A DNA stretch of 61,988 bases from the NCBI GenBank assembly GCA_009380005.1, contig WHSQ01000004.1, positions 334 to 62,321 on the forward strand, given 5' to 3'. A program made the position numbers and the translations under genes. Positions within the stretch are counted from its first letter, which is position 1. The number at the start of each line of letters is the position of its first letter. This stretch comes from Actinomycetota bacterium (GTDB taxonomy: Bacteria; Actinomycetota; CADDZG01; WHSQ01). A model generated the notes under the pieces. The model was not told the origin of the DNA. It did no database searches and was given only the letters and a program-made list of their open reading frames with translations. Shown piece by piece: positions 49,707 through 59,095 of this stretch.

Positions 49707-50081
49707 TTAAGGCGTTCGGTCCCAGCCGGCTTGGACTTCGGCGATCGCGGTCCGAGCATCCTCCGCATCCTCTTCACGGACGCAGATACGTCGCTCGCCG
49801 AGCGAACCGATGTCGATCGGATAAGGCATCTCGCCCTCGCCGAGGATGATGGCCGGGATGCCCTGTGCCTCGAGGAACCCTCGCACGATCCTCGCATCCG
49901 ACTGATTCGAGCGGAAGACCTCGATCAGCTCCTTATCCGGCACCAGGTGCGTCGGCGCGGTGATCTCCAGCATGGGTCTCTGGGGAGGATCGTCCACGAG
50001 AGCCACGTCGCATTCGGCGCAACGGTCGAAGCCGGCGCGGTACTCGGTCCCGCAATCGGGACAGTATCTGTACTCTCCCAT
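49707..50081 (-). CDS. zinc-ribbon plus DUF2007 protein
   Basis: A 124-residue protein: an N-terminal zinc ribbon YRYCPDCGTEYRAGFDRCAEC (CxxC...CxxC, residues 7-27), a linker and a DUF2007-type domain (LIEVFRSNQSDARIVRGFLE then AQGIPAIILGEGE...ICVREEDAEDARTAI). DUF2007 is called a putative signal-transducing protein; its role is unknown. The ATG follows TAGCCT plus six bases, so the mRNA is probably leaderless. Confidence 0.88.
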   Translation of the reverse strand: MGEYRYCPDCGTEYRAGFDRCAECDVALVDDPPQRPMLEITAPTHLVPDKELIEVFRSNQSDARIVRGFLEAQGIPAIILGEGEMPYPIDIGSLGERRICVREEDAEDARTAIAEVQAGWDRTP

Positions 50082-50093
50082 GCGGGCAGGCTA
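50082..50093 (-). promoter_or_regulatory. leaderless -10 element of the DUF2007 gene
   Basis: Minus strand TAGCCT (50093-50088), six bases GCCCGC, then ATG. No ribosome site is present. Confidence 0.5.
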
Positions 50094-50209
50094 CGCCCTG
50101 CCCGGGTGAGTTCACAGGACCGCAAGCTCATCGGCCGGCTCCATCGCTTCCCGTATGGCGATCCGATCCCGACGCGGCGCCTCGGTGTCCGCCTCCCCGA
50201 CGTGAAGGA

Positions 50210-50231
50210 GGGGCCGACCCCGGTCGGCCCC
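50210..50231 (-). terminator. perfect GC hairpin downstream of the 50843 gene
   Basis: GGGGCCGACC (50210-50219) and GGTCGGCCCC (50222-50231) form a ten-pair stem with a two-base loop, 40 bases after the stop of the membrane protein gene on the minus strand. No T run follows. 50094-50270 holds nothing else I can identify. Confidence 0.6.
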
Positions 50232-50270
50232 CCGATCTCACCCGTCGTGGGTGTGCCCGGTCGTCCTGCG

Positions 50271-50843
50271 TCACGCAGCGATCGAGTGCGTCCGCAGCTT
50301 GGCGGGAGCTGCCGCGGCGACCTTCGCGTGACGGAATCCAAGTGCGGCGAGGACCGCCAGGATGATCCCACCGATCACCATGCCGGCGCCGGCGTAGAGA
50401 GCGATCGTCGAGGCGACCCACCAGCCGTAGGCGTTGAGCAGGAGGCCCCTCAGGGTCTCCCCCCGGAACAGGGTCTGGACCTTGGCGTCCAGCTCGGCCC
50501 TGGCTGGGTCGTCCTCTTCGAGCCCCCGAGCCTGGGCGCTGGTCTCGGAGTAGGTCTTGCCCTCGTTCACCTCGGTGAGGTGCAAGCCGATGTAACGGCT
50601 GAACGCCTCGGCCTCGGTGCCGGTGTCGACCTTCTCGCCTGCGAAGTCACCGACGATGGCCTTCTCCTCGGGGCTCATGGCCTCCGCGGGCGGGAACGTG
50701 ATGTTCTGCGGCTCCAGCCGATCCTTCACGTTGTCCTGGCCGAACTGACCGCCGTAGAAGGCGGCCGCACCCAGGAGCAGGAACGCCACCGCTAGGACGG
50801 TGCCGGCTCCGCTGACGATCTGGTCCCATGCCTTTCTATCCAT
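50271..50843 (-). CDS. two-helix membrane protein, unknown function
   Basis: A 190-residue protein with one helix near the N-terminus (VSGAGTVLAVAFLLLGAAAF), an external domain of about 95 residues (ITFPPAEAMSPEEKAIVGDF, then FSRYIGLHLTEVNEGKTYSE and VQTLFRGETLRGLLLNAYGW) and a second helix (IALYAGAGMVIGGIILAVLA). I recall similar proteins in many actinobacteria, all uncharacterised. The ATG at 50843 follows AGGGGAG; the frame upstream to 51041 is not coding. Confidence 0.8.
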   Translation of the reverse strand: MDRKAWDQIVSGAGTVLAVAFLLLGAAAFYGGQFGQDNVKDRLEPQNITFPPAEAMSPEEKAIVGDFAGEKVDTGTEAEAFSRYIGLHLTEVNEGKTYSETSAQARGLEEDDPARAELDAKVQTLFRGETLRGLLLNAYGWWVASTIALYAGAGMVIGGIILAVLAALGFRHAKVAAAAPAKLRTHSIAA

Positions 50844-51393
50844 CTCCCCTTCTCCCTTCGTATGTGCCGGGGAACTGCTTCTTGGCGACAGTCTGCCGTC
50901 GGGGCTCCCACCCGGATAGGCCCGGACGGCCCCATCAGCGGGTGCTCTTCGGCCGAACGGAGGGGGTCCACAACGGGCCCAACGGCCCCCTCGGAGGGGC
51001 CGCTGCCGACCCGGGGGTGGAACGACGAACCGATCGAGCACTGGTGGGTCCTGGGGGACGATCTTCCCTCGCTACGAGCGAAGCCGGACGGTGATCGAGC
51101 CGCCCGGCCCGCTCCCGCCTCCGGACGTTCCACGACCGGGCAGTGCTCCGACCGCATGGGCGGGCGCCGCCTGCGCCATCAGAGCCGAAGGCCGCCCCGG
51201 AGGAGATGTGGAAAGATTCCGCGGCGCCATGATGAGCACGAGTCGACGCGAGACCTCCCTTGATTCTGCTGCCAGTCGTATCGAGCGAGAAGAGGGGTGC
51301 AAGTAGATCTCACCGAGCGTGGGGAGTCGCTGTCCCATTTGATGAAATCGAAGGAAGAGAAGACATGAACCACGAGCATGAGGATGCGTGCGC
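50844..51393. other. 550-base stretch without a convincing gene
   Basis: Open frames on both strands here are Pro/Arg/Gly-rich and lack domains, signal peptides or ribosome sites. One clear hairpin, CGGCCCC/GGGGCCG, lies at 50983-51002 with loop CTCGGA and could end the chemosensory transcript. From about 51280 the sequence becomes less GC-rich. A 38-codon frame from ATG 51365 has a weak AGAAG ribosome site but no recognisable content. Confidence 0.5.
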
Positions 51394-51762
51394 TCAGGGG
51401 CTACAAGCAACCCTCTCGGTCTTGTACGGGCACCGTTCAGCCGGAGGTTGGTCACCGCGAAGCATTGAAAACGCCAGGTAGGAAGCAGCGAGAAGCAGCA
51501 AGAGTAGCCAGACCGCGGCTCCCCGAGAGGGGCGGAAGCGATTGGCTCTGTCTTGGGATGTCACGTTGCCGTCCACTTTCCCAGGCTCCCCCCAATGGCC
51601 CTGCGAACCACGTTTCACTTGCTTCTTGCCTCTGGCCAGGTCCAGAAGGATTCGCTCCTCTTCACGAGATAGTAGTTCCAGTTCGCGAAGAAGGGTTGCC
51701 AGAGGAATGCCGACGAAGGGCTCGCATAGCGTCGAGGTGAGCCTCGCCGACGGAACCGCCAT
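51394..51762 (-). CDS. possible small membrane protein after cheB
   Basis: A frame of about 122 residues: a charged helical part (LATLLRELELLSREEERILL then DLARGKKQVKRG) and a C-terminal helix GAAVWLLLLLLAASYLAFSML followed by a short tail with two cysteines. It has the same strand as cheB and starts 53 bases after it. The ATG at 51762 has only a weak GGGACGAA upstream, and the frame is open further, to 51864 inside cheB. The membrane helix supports a real gene, but codon usage is less GC-biased than in its neighbours, so it is uncertain. Confidence 0.4.
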   Translation of the reverse strand: MAVPSARLTSTLCEPFVGIPLATLLRELELLSREEERILLDLARGKKQVKRGSQGHWGEPGKVDGNVTSQDRANRFRPSRGAAVWLLLLLLAASYLAFSMLRGDQPPAERCPYKTERVACSP

Positions 51763-51815
51763 CTTTCGTCCCGACGGGCATCCGACAGCGGACCGTTCGG
51801 GCGGCGGGCGCTCGA

Positions 51816-52880
51816 TCAGGATCGAGCTCTCACCGAAGCGGGGTCGTCTGGGTTCGATCTGCACGCCTCGACGATGGCGGCGGCGATCGAATCGAGAGGC
51901 AGCACGCGGTCGACCGCCCCCAGCGCCACGGCCGAGCGCGCCATCCCGTATACGACCGAGGTGGCCTGATCCTGCGCGATCACGTGGCCACCCGACCTCT
52001 TCAGCTCCACCAGCCCCCGGGCCCCGTCGCTCCCCATGCCGGTCAGTATCACGCCGACCGCGTTGGCCCCATATGCCGCAGCCACGGAGTTGAACAGGTG
52101 CGTGGCGGAAGGGCGGTGGCCGTCCACGGGGCCGGATCCGTCGAGGATCGCGGCGCCCCTTGCAACGGCAAGGTGGCGGCCGTTGGGGGCGACGACGACC
52201 TCACCGGGGCGCAGGGGCAACCTCGACGTGGCCAGCCGGATGCGCAGGGAAGAGCCTCTCTGCAGCCATTCCACCAACCCCTGCTCGAATCCGGCCGCGA
52301 TGTGCTGGACCACCAGCACGGGTACGGGAAGATCCGGCGGGAGCGCACCCAGGATCGTTGCCAGAGCGGCGGGAGCCCCGGTCGATCCGGCGATGGCGAC
52401 GAGCTCGACCCGATCGAGCAGCTCGGGGGCGAGGCGCACTCCCGGTCCCGCGACGTCGCTGCGAGGCCGGCGTCTGACGACCTTCACCTCGGCCATCAGC
52501 TTGACCGTCGTGAGGATCTCCCGCACCGCCGAGGAGAAGCCGGCGTCGGTGGGTGCCGGAGGTTTGCCCACGAGGGCGACGGCTCCGGCTTCCAGGGCTC
52601 GGAAGGAACGGTCCACATCGCGCTGATCCACGCTTGCGCTTACGATCACGATCGGCCTCGGGGACGTTTCCATGATCCTGCGGGTTGCCTCGAAGCCGTC
52701 CATCACCGGCATGTGCATGTCCATCGTGATCACGTCCGGCTTGAGCCGATGAGCCATTGTCACGGCCTGTCTCCCATCCACGGCCTCTCCCACGACCTGG
52801 ATCATCGGATCGGAGCCGAGCAACCGGGACAGCAAGCTTCGGAACACGGCAGAGTCGTCTGCCACCAACACTCGCAACAT
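51816..52880 (-). CDS. cheB: chemoreceptor methylesterase CheB (WspF-like)
   Basis: A 354-residue protein with an N-terminal receiver (phosphoacceptor D54 in VITMDMHMPVMDG) and a C-terminal methylesterase with catalytic triad S166 (AIAGSTGAP), H193 (VVQHIAAGFEQG) and D285 (GMGSDGARG). It removes methyl groups (or deamidates) receptor glutamates when phosphorylated by CheA. It is the last recognised gene of the chemosensory operon, eight bases after cheA-REC. In Wsp-type systems this position is held by WspF. Confidence 0.96.
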   Translation of the reverse strand: MLRVLVADDSAVFRSLLSRLLGSDPMIQVVGEAVDGRQAVTMAHRLKPDVITMDMHMPVMDGFEATRRIMETSPRPIVIVSASVDQRDVDRSFRALEAGAVALVGKPPAPTDAGFSSAVREILTTVKLMAEVKVVRRRPRSDVAGPGVRLAPELLDRVELVAIAGSTGAPAALATILGALPPDLPVPVLVVQHIAAGFEQGLVEWLQRGSSLRIRLATSRLPLRPGEVVVAPNGRHLAVARGAAILDGSGPVDGHRPSATHLFNSVAAAYGANAVGVILTGMGSDGARGLVELKRSGGHVIAQDQATSVVYGMARSAVALGAVDRVLPLDSIAAAIVEACRSNPDDPASVRARS

Positions 52881-52888
52881 GCGATCCC

Positions 52889-55213
52889 TCAGATCAGCCG
52901 TCGTATGACATCGAGGAGCTGCTCCTGATCGAAGCCGCTCTTGCCGATGTATGCATCGGCCCCTACCTCGATCCCGCGTTCTCGATCCGCAGGAGATTCG
53001 AGGGACGTTACCAAGACGACGGGGAGATGTCTGAACCTCTCATCGGATCGGATCTTCGCGGTCAGGCCGAAGCCGTCCATGCGTGGCATCTGGACGTCGG
53101 AGACCACCAGGTCCGCTCCCTCGGCTTGTAGCGATGTCCACGCGTCGAGTCCGTCGACCGCGACACGGACCTCGTATCCGGCGGCCTGCAAGATGTTCCT
53201 CTCCAGCGTCCGGGTGGTGATCGAGTCATCCACGAGGAGGATCACTACCGGACGGCCGTCCTTCGCGGCCTCCACCTGCGGAGCTCGAGCGGTGGGCGCC
53301 TTCGATCCGAGTGCCGACCTCACCACGTCCGCTACGTTGAGCACGATCACCACCTCGCCGGTCCCGAGCACGGTTGCTCCGGCCGTATGGCGAACCCTCT
53401 CGAGTGGTCGCGGAAGGCTCTTGACCACGAGCTCCTGCGTCCCGGCGGTCTCGTCGACCAGCAACGCTACCGTTCGTTCTGCGGCCCGGACCACCAGCGC
53501 GGGACGAAGTCCGTCCTCGTCGGTTCCCTCGAGCCCGATGACGGAGGCGAGGTTCCGGAGCGCGATCGCTTCGCCGGCAACGACGATGGCCTCTCGTCCC
53601 TCCGCATCATGGATGTCTTCGGGCGCGATCCGAACCGTGCGTACGAGATTGTTGATCGGAAGCGCGAAGCTGTGCCCGCGGGCGCGAACCAGGACGCACC
53701 GTGTGGTGGTGACCGTCAACGGGATGTCGAGAGAGAAAGTGGTGCCCCGGCCCCGGAGGGTCTCGAGCTCGATGGTCCCGTTCAGGCGCTCGATGTTCTC
53801 CCGTACGACGTCGAGCCCGACGCCGCGACCCGACACATCGGTTATCAAGGGGCTCGTCGACAGACCCGGGCTGAAGATGAGAGACATCGCCTCTCGATCG
53901 CTCAAGGCGTTCATGCCATCGGCCGCGATCAATCCCCTGTCTGCCGCCGCCGTCTTCACGGCTTCCAGGTCTATCCCGGCGCCGTCGTCCGAGATCTCGA
54001 TCGAGACGGTGTCCCCGTGTTGCGATGCGGACAGGGAGATGACCCCCTCGGGGGCCTTGCCCTCCTCCCGTCGCTCTCGAGCGTCTTCGATACCATGGTC
54101 GACGCAGTTCCTCAGCAGGTGGGTCAGCGGCGCCTTGACCTGCTCGAGCACGACCCGATCCACCTCCGTGTCGCCTCCGCTGATGTCGAGGCGGACCTTC
54201 TTCCTTTGCTCGCGCGCCAGATCGCGAACCATCCGCGGGAAGGCGCCGAAGACGGTGGAGACCGGCAGCATCCGCACCCGGCGGACGTCGTCCTGCAGGT
54301 CGGCGGTTATCTGATCCATGCGTCGGCCGTCCGCTCGGACGACTCGGTCCAGGTGATCGACACGCTGTAGCACGCCAAGCATGGCCGGCTCGGCTTCCTC
54401 CAAGAGATCTGCCACGAGGTCCGCGTCGCGGGATCGGACGGAGCCCGAGGCTTCACCAGGCGATCGCACCGTCACCCTACGGGACCGTGACCGGATGTCG
54501 CGCCACAGCGCCCCGAGCTCGGACAGTTCCCCGGCGATGCCGCGAACCTCGGCGAGGTTCCGCTGTGACCCCGTAGCGGCCACCACGAGCTCGCCCACCT
54601 GCGACATCAAGGAGTCGATCTTCGACGTCGCGACGCGGATCGTCTCCTCCACGCTGGTCCCGGCCGGAGCCTGTTCGCCGAGCCCGTCGTCGGCTTCCCC
54701 GGGTGAAGCTCGTCGCGGCGTCCTGTCGTCCGGAACCGAGGCAGCTTCCGACGATGGGACCATGTCTGCGGGGACCTCCTGAGGTGCAGTTTCTGGGGGC
54801 GGCGTCGTCTCCACCACCAACTCGAGCTCGTCCGCCAGTGCGCCGACGTCCACTTCGGCAGGCTCGCCGCCGCTGGCTTCGCGTACGAGCTTCTCGATCC
54901 CGTCCAGGGTTTGATATATCAGGTCGAACATGCCCGGTTCCGGCTGCAGCTCGCCGCGCTGCAGCTTGCCGAAGATGCTCTCGAGATGGTGGGCGAGCCT
55001 GCCCACCTCCCCCAGATCTACGGCGGTGGCGCTGCCTTTCAGCGTATGGGCGTCTCGGAAGATCTCGGCGAGCAATCGATCTCTCTCCTCGGGCTGAGCC
55101 GTCTTTTCCAATGCCAGCAGGTTGCGATTGAGAGCCTGCAGCTGCTCGGCGGCCTCGCCCGCGAAGACGGCCATCAGCTCGGCCATCAGCTCGTCATCGG
55201 GCGTGAACGTCAT
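52889..55213 (-). CDS. hybrid chemosensory kinase CheA-REC (WspE-like)
   Basis: A 774-residue kinase: Hpt domain with H56 in FRDAHTLKGSATAVD, a linker with Pro/Glu stretches instead of a clear CheY-binding P2 domain, dimerisation region, HATPase domain (NCVDHGIEDARE, SDDGAGIDLEAV, GRGVGLDVVREN), CheW-like regulatory domain (about 510-635) and a C-terminal receiver with phosphoacceptor Asp in LVVSDVQMPRMDGFG. The fused receiver and absent P2 are features of WspE and other alternative-function CheA proteins. It overlaps nothing but lies three bases after the receptor gene. Confidence 0.95.
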   Translation of the reverse strand: MTFTPDDELMAELMAVFAGEAAEQLQALNRNLLALEKTAQPEERDRLLAEIFRDAHTLKGSATAVDLGEVGRLAHHLESIFGKLQRGELQPEPGMFDLIYQTLDGIEKLVREASGGEPAEVDVGALADELELVVETTPPPETAPQEVPADMVPSSEAASVPDDRTPRRASPGEADDGLGEQAPAGTSVEETIRVATSKIDSLMSQVGELVVAATGSQRNLAEVRGIAGELSELGALWRDIRSRSRRVTVRSPGEASGSVRSRDADLVADLLEEAEPAMLGVLQRVDHLDRVVRADGRRMDQITADLQDDVRRVRMLPVSTVFGAFPRMVRDLAREQRKKVRLDISGGDTEVDRVVLEQVKAPLTHLLRNCVDHGIEDARERREEGKAPEGVISLSASQHGDTVSIEISDDGAGIDLEAVKTAAADRGLIAADGMNALSDREAMSLIFSPGLSTSPLITDVSGRGVGLDVVRENIERLNGTIELETLRGRGTTFSLDIPLTVTTTRCVLVRARGHSFALPINNLVRTVRIAPEDIHDAEGREAIVVAGEAIALRNLASVIGLEGTDEDGLRPALVVRAAERTVALLVDETAGTQELVVKSLPRPLERVRHTAGATVLGTGEVVIVLNVADVVRSALGSKAPTARAPQVEAAKDGRPVVILLVDDSITTRTLERNILQAAGYEVRVAVDGLDAWTSLQAEGADLVVSDVQMPRMDGFGLTAKIRSDERFRHLPVVLVTSLESPADRERGIEVGADAYIGKSGFDQEQLLDVIRRLI

Positions 55214-55216
55214 CCG

Positions 55217-57013
55217 TCACACCTTGTACTTCTCGGTGAGAGCCTGCAGGCGTCGCGCGAGCTCGCTGAGGTCCTCCGCGGCGCGCTGGGACTGCTCCGC
55301 TCCCGAGACGAACTGCGTCGTACCCTGGTCGATGTCGGTCATCGCCTGCGCGATCTGATCCATACCGACGCTCTGCTGGTGTGCCGACGCGGTGATCTGT
55401 TGTGCCGCCTCGGCGCCCTCCCGGATCACTTCCGCGAGTCTCTGGATCAGCTCTCCGGCCCGGTGAGCGAGACCCCCGCCTTCCTCCACGACCCTCGTGC
55501 CTTGCTCGGTCGACATGACGGCACCGTCCGTGCTCTTCCGGATCTCGCCGAGGATGACGCGGACCTGGGTCGCGGCGTGCTTCGATTGCTCCGCCAGGTT
55601 CCGGACCTCGTCGGCCACGACCGCGAATCCCTTACCCTGCTCGCCCGCCTTGGCTGCTTCGATGGTCGCGTTCAGCGCCAGCAGGTTGGACTGGTCCGCC
55701 AGATCGTCCACGGTCGAGGTGATCTCCCCGATACGTTGTGTCTGCTCCGACAACTCCAGGATCCCCTGAGCGATCGCATCCACCCGTTCCCTGATGTCGT
55801 CCATACCCGCCACGATGGCATCGACCGCACCCGAGGCTTCGTCCGATTCGTCCGCCGACGTCTGGGCCCGGCGGGCGACATCGCGCGCCTTCTCCACGAC
55901 TTGCTCCGCGGCGGCTCTTATCTCGTCGACGGTCGCGGTCGTCTCGTTGATGGCGGCGGACTGCTGAGTGGCGCTGGCCGTGTGCTGGCTCACCGTGGCC
56001 AGGATCTGCGTGGCGGCCGTGGCGATGCCCTGTGTGCCGGTGAGCACCTGCCCGGATATGTCTCCGAGCGCTTCCACCATGCCGTTGAGGTGGCCCGTGA
56101 GCTTGCCCAGCTCCTCGCTCCCGTCCTGTGACAGTCGCACGGTGAGGTCGCCCTCCGAGACCCGTGCCGCGAACGCCGAATACTCGTTCACCGCGCCCTG
56201 CAACACCTCGCGCGACCGGCGCTCCTCTTCCACCATGCCCTCCAGGCGCTCGGCCATCGTGTTGAACGCCTCCGCCATCGACGCGACCTCGTCGCGGCTC
56301 GTGACGAGAGCCCGTTGGCTCAGGTCTCCCTCGGCAAGCCCCCGCGCCGCCACCGCCACGCGACCGACGTTCCCGGCGATGCTGCGCGCGAGAGCCCAGG
56401 CGATGACGAGTCCCACCAGAGCGGCGAGGGCGATCACAGCGAGCACGACGTTGCGGCCCGATTCGAACGAGCTCTGCGTCTCCTCCAACGTCGCTCGAGC
56501 CCGCTCCTCGTTCACCACCACCAGCTCCACCAGAGCGGCATCCACCGCTTGGAAAGCCTCGGCGGCAGGGCCGGTCGTAGCCGCGCGCGCCCTGTCCGTG
56601 CTCCCCTCGCGGCTCAGCTCCAGGGTCGTCTCGCGTTCGGTCGAGTACGCGTCCCACGCGTCGCGGACGAGAGCCAGGGCATCCAGCTTCCGCTGCTGTC
56701 CGGCCCAGCCCCGTTCCAGCTCCTCCAGGCCGTCCTCGAAGTCGGCGACGAACCGGTCGATCTCTTCCTCCAGCGCCAGCTTCTCCTCCTCGGTCTCCGC
56801 CAGCACGTGCAGGAGGCCCCCCCGCCGCACTTCGTTGGCTTTGGCGACCGCTTCGCTGAGCTCCACAAGACCCACGACTTCGTCTGTGAAGATCCTTCGG
56901 GTGTCGTCGTTGGCGCTCCGAGCCAGGGTCAATCCGGCCCACCCCACGAGGCCCGCAAGCGCCAGCACGATCAGGAAACCACCGGCCAGCTTCCGTCCCA
57001 CCGTCAGCTTCAT
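55217..57013 (-). CDS. methyl-accepting chemotaxis protein
   Basis: A 598-residue receptor: first helix [20 protein letters not shown], a four-helix-bundle-type external sensor (about 35-185), second helix [24 protein letters not shown] (about 205-260), and a long cytoplasmic coiled coil with the conserved hairpin tip [20 protein letters not shown] then [20 protein letters not shown]. The C-terminus (ALTEKYKV) has no NWETF-type CheR tether. ATG 57013 follows GGGAGG; the frame open to 57082 is not needed. It lies between cheW and cheA in the operon. Confidence 0.96.
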   Translation of the reverse strand: MKLTVGRKLAGGFLIVLALAGLVGWAGLTLARSANDDTRRIFTDEVVGLVELSEAVAKANEVRRGGLLHVLAETEEEKLALEEEIDRFVADFEDGLEELERGWAGQQRKLDALALVRDAWDAYSTERETTLELSREGSTDRARAATTGPAAEAFQAVDAALVELVVVNEERARATLEETQSSFESGRNVVLAVIALAALVGLVIAWALARSIAGNVGRVAVAARGLAEGDLSQRALVTSRDEVASMAEAFNTMAERLEGMVEEERRSREVLQGAVNEYSAFAARVSEGDLTVRLSQDGSEELGKLTGHLNGMVEALGDISGQVLTGTQGIATAATQILATVSQHTASATQQSAAINETTATVDEIRAAAEQVVEKARDVARRAQTSADESDEASGAVDAIVAGMDDIRERVDAIAQGILELSEQTQRIGEITSTVDDLADQSNLLALNATIEAAKAGEQGKGFAVVADEVRNLAEQSKHAATQVRVILGEIRKSTDGAVMSTEQGTRVVEEGGGLAHRAGELIQRLAEVIREGAEAAQQITASAHQQSVGMDQIAQAMTDIDQGTTQFVSGAEQSQRAAEDLSELARRLQALTEKYKV

Positions 57014-57026
57014 CCCAGACCTCCCT

Positions 57027-57563
57027 CTAGGCCGTTTCCTCTTGGACCATGAGCCTCGGATCCCCCAACAGAGCCTGCCCATCGAGGAGCAAGAGCATGT
57101 CCGCGGTAACGCCCGTCACCAGACCCTTGGCGGCGTCGGGATCCGTCTCCACGGGAGGGCGGATCTCGGCGGCCGGCAGGGACCGCAATCCGACTACCTC
57201 GCTCACCGCCAGCCCCACCGTCGCCGTGGCCGAAGCCACCAGGACGACCTGGCGCTCCTCCCCTCCATCTGCCGCCTCGAGGCCGAGATATCGCCCCATG
57301 TCGAGTACCGGATGCAGGACCCCGCGCAGGTTCACCAGCCCGGCCCACATCGGGGGCAGGTTCGGTACCGGGGTCAGGCCTTCCAGGGGCCTCACCTCGC
57401 GCACGTGTTCGATACCGATCCCGTAGCTCTCGGCACCGACCCGGACCACCAGCACGTCCACCCTGCCGTGCTCGGTCCTCTTGGCGGGAGGCTTGGCGAG
57501 GGCCCGAGCACGCTCCTCGAGGATCCTCTGCACCCGATCCATGGGTTCGGACGGCTCCGTCAT
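57027..57563 (-). CDS. CheW adaptor 1
   Basis: A 178-residue coupling protein with an N-terminal charged helix (about 1-32) before a CheW domain: [57 protein letters not shown] and the later [15 protein letters not shown]. It links receptors to CheA. The start ATG overlaps the cheR stop (ATGA); the open frame upstream is shadow of cheR. It corresponds to WspD by position after the CheR-TPR gene. Confidence 0.93.
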   Translation of the reverse strand: MTEPSEPMDRVQRILEERARALAKPPAKRTEHGRVDVLVVRVGAESYGIGIEHVREVRPLEGLTPVPNLPPMWAGLVNLRGVLHPVLDMGRYLGLEAADGGEERQVVLVASATATVGLAVSEVVGLRSLPAAEIRPPVETDPDAAKGLVTGVTADMLLLLDGQALLGDPRLMVQEETA

Positions 57564-59095
57564 CGATCCTCGATCCCCGGAGCATCCAGTCCGAGTATCT
57601 CTCTCTGTATGCCCGCGAGCTCCTGCAAGCGGGAAACGGTGATCCCGTCCCCCTCGGGTATCGGCTCTTCCTCCGGACGCCCCTCGAGCAGTTGTTCGAC
57701 GGTCTGTAGAGCCGCGGCGGCGCGCCGGCGCTCCCCGAGACGCAGAAGAGATCCCGCCAGGGCGAAGTGCCCCAGCGGCCACTCGGGCTCCGAGTACACG
57801 GACCGCCGAAGCGATCGAGCCGCCTCGTCGTGGCGGCCCTCCTCCTCGGATATCAGCCCCAGGAGGTAGTGCGCGGGCGCGAAGAGGCGATCCCTGGCGA
57901 GGGCGACCTCGATCCATCCCTTGGCCGCTTCCATGTGGAACCGCCCCGCCTGGAGCTTGGCGATCAGGTAGGGCATGCGAGCGTCTCCCCGATCTCCCGA
58001 GGCCGCCTCCTCGAGGATGCTCAGGGCTCCTTCGGTGTGCCCTGCCGCCCACAGCTTCAGGGCATCCTCGGCTACGTCGACCCCGTCCAGGTCGGGGGCG
58101 TGGCGGCGGTCCGAGGTCTGCCTGCGGTCCGGGGTCCGGCGGCGATCCCGGGTCTGCCGGCGGTCCCAGCTCCCGCCGCGATCCGAGGTCCGGCGCCGGT
58201 CCGGGCTCGCGCGTCGGTCGGAGCTCGCCCGCCGGTCGGAGCTCCGGCGCCGGTCCGCCTTCCGGTACACGACCGTGCCCGGCAGATTCTGCACCGAGAA
58301 CCGCCCGGACAGCAGCTGGGATGGTTCCGCGTGGCCCACGAGCAGCCAGCCGTCGTCGGTGATGGCCTCGTACAAACGCGCCACCACCGAGCGCGCAACC
58401 TCATGGCGGAAGTAGATGAAGACGTTGCGACACAGAACGAGATCCATGGCATTGGTGTTCGTGAGCAGGGATGGATAGCGTTCTTCGACGAGATTGAGGT
58501 GACCGAACGTCACCATCTCGCGTATGTGAGGGGCAACCTCCCTCTCGCGGCCCTCGCCGTTGAAGTAACGCGTCTGGAAGTGCTCCGGCACTTCCCTGAA
58601 CGACCACGGCCCGTATATCCCCAGATATGCCTTCTTGAGCGCCGAACGGTCGATGTCGGTCGCAAGGATCAGCACGTTCCAAGCTCCAAGATCGGGCACC
58701 AGCCGATCCAGGAGCATCGCCACTGAATACGGCTCTTCTCCCGAAGCGCACCCCGCGCTCCAGATCCGCAGGCGTCGCTCCTGCGAGCGCCGCCGGATCA
58801 GGCTGGGGAGGATGCGCTTCTCCAGGGCCTCGAACTGAGGGCGATTCCGGAAGAAGTGGGTCTCACCGACCGTGAGAGACGCGACGAGAGATTCCACCTC
58901 GGCGCTGCCACGCCCCTCCTGGAGGCTGTCGAAGAGCGCGGATGCATCGGGAAGGCCCGTCCGGGCCACGGCCCTATCGATCGCGTGCTCGAGCTGGTTC
59001 CGGCGCGACGGTGGGAAGTCCAGCCCGCTCTTCTCTTCGATGAAGCGGCGGAAGCGCTCGTAGTTCCGGTCGGAGAGAACGGGGGCCGGGATCAC
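57560..59095 (-). CDS. CheR methyltransferase with hexapeptide-repeat linker and TPR tail
   Basis: A 511-residue receptor methyltransferase. The catalytic part (about 10-275) has TVGETHFFRNRPQFEAL, the SAM motif RIWSAGCASGEEPYSVAMLL and LVLCRNVFIYFRHEVA. A linker of nine DRRxxx hexapeptides (281-334) leads to a C-terminal TPR region (about 345-480; e.g. FAPAHYLLGLISEEEGRHDE). CheR-TPR proteins are the WspC type. The GTG start overlaps the upstream cheW stop (GTGA). Its receptor lacks a pentapeptide tether, so the TPR part may provide docking. Confidence 0.95.
   Translation of the reverse strand: MIPAPVLSDRNYERFRRFIEEKSGLDFPPSRRNQLEHAIDRAVARTGLPDASALFDSLQEGRGSAEVESLVASLTVGETHFFRNRPQFEALEKRILPSLIRRRSQERRLRIWSAGCASGEEPYSVAMLLDRLVPDLGAWNVLILATDIDRSALKKAYLGIYGPWSFREVPEHFQTRYFNGEGREREVAPHIREMVTFGHLNLVEERYPSLLTNTNAMDLVLCRNVFIYFRHEVARSVVARLYEAITDDGWLLVGHAEPSQLLSGRFSVQNLPGTVVYRKADRRRSSDRRASSDRRASPDRRRTSDRGGSWDRRQTRDRRRTPDRRQTSDRRHAPDLDGVDVAEDALKLWAAGHTEGALSILEEAASGDRGDARMPYLIAKLQAGRFHMEAAKGWIEVALARDRLFAPAHYLLGLISEEEGRHDEAARSLRRSVYSEPEWPLGHFALAGSLLRLGERRRAAAALQTVEQLLEGRPEEEPIPEGDGITVSRLQELAGIQREILGLDAPGIEDR
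58094..58255. repeat. 18-bp minisatellite inside cheR
   Basis: Nine tandem 18-bp units encode DRRRSS, DRRASS, DRRASP, DRRRTS, DRGGSW, DRRQTR, DRRRTP, DRRQTS and DRRHAP. They lie between the catalytic and TPR parts of the methyltransferase. Units keep the GAC-CG-CGC core and vary at third positions, so length variation by slippage is possible. Confidence 0.85.

Noticed and set aside
50862-51263. 133-codon plus-strand frame in the gap near 51 kb
   Set aside because: Arg/Pro/Ser-rich, no ribosome site and no recognisable domain; looks like GC-driven open frame.
51072-51455. 127-codon minus-strand frame in the same gap
   Set aside because: No hydrophobic or domain pattern, poor start context, and it overlaps the tentative 51394 gene.
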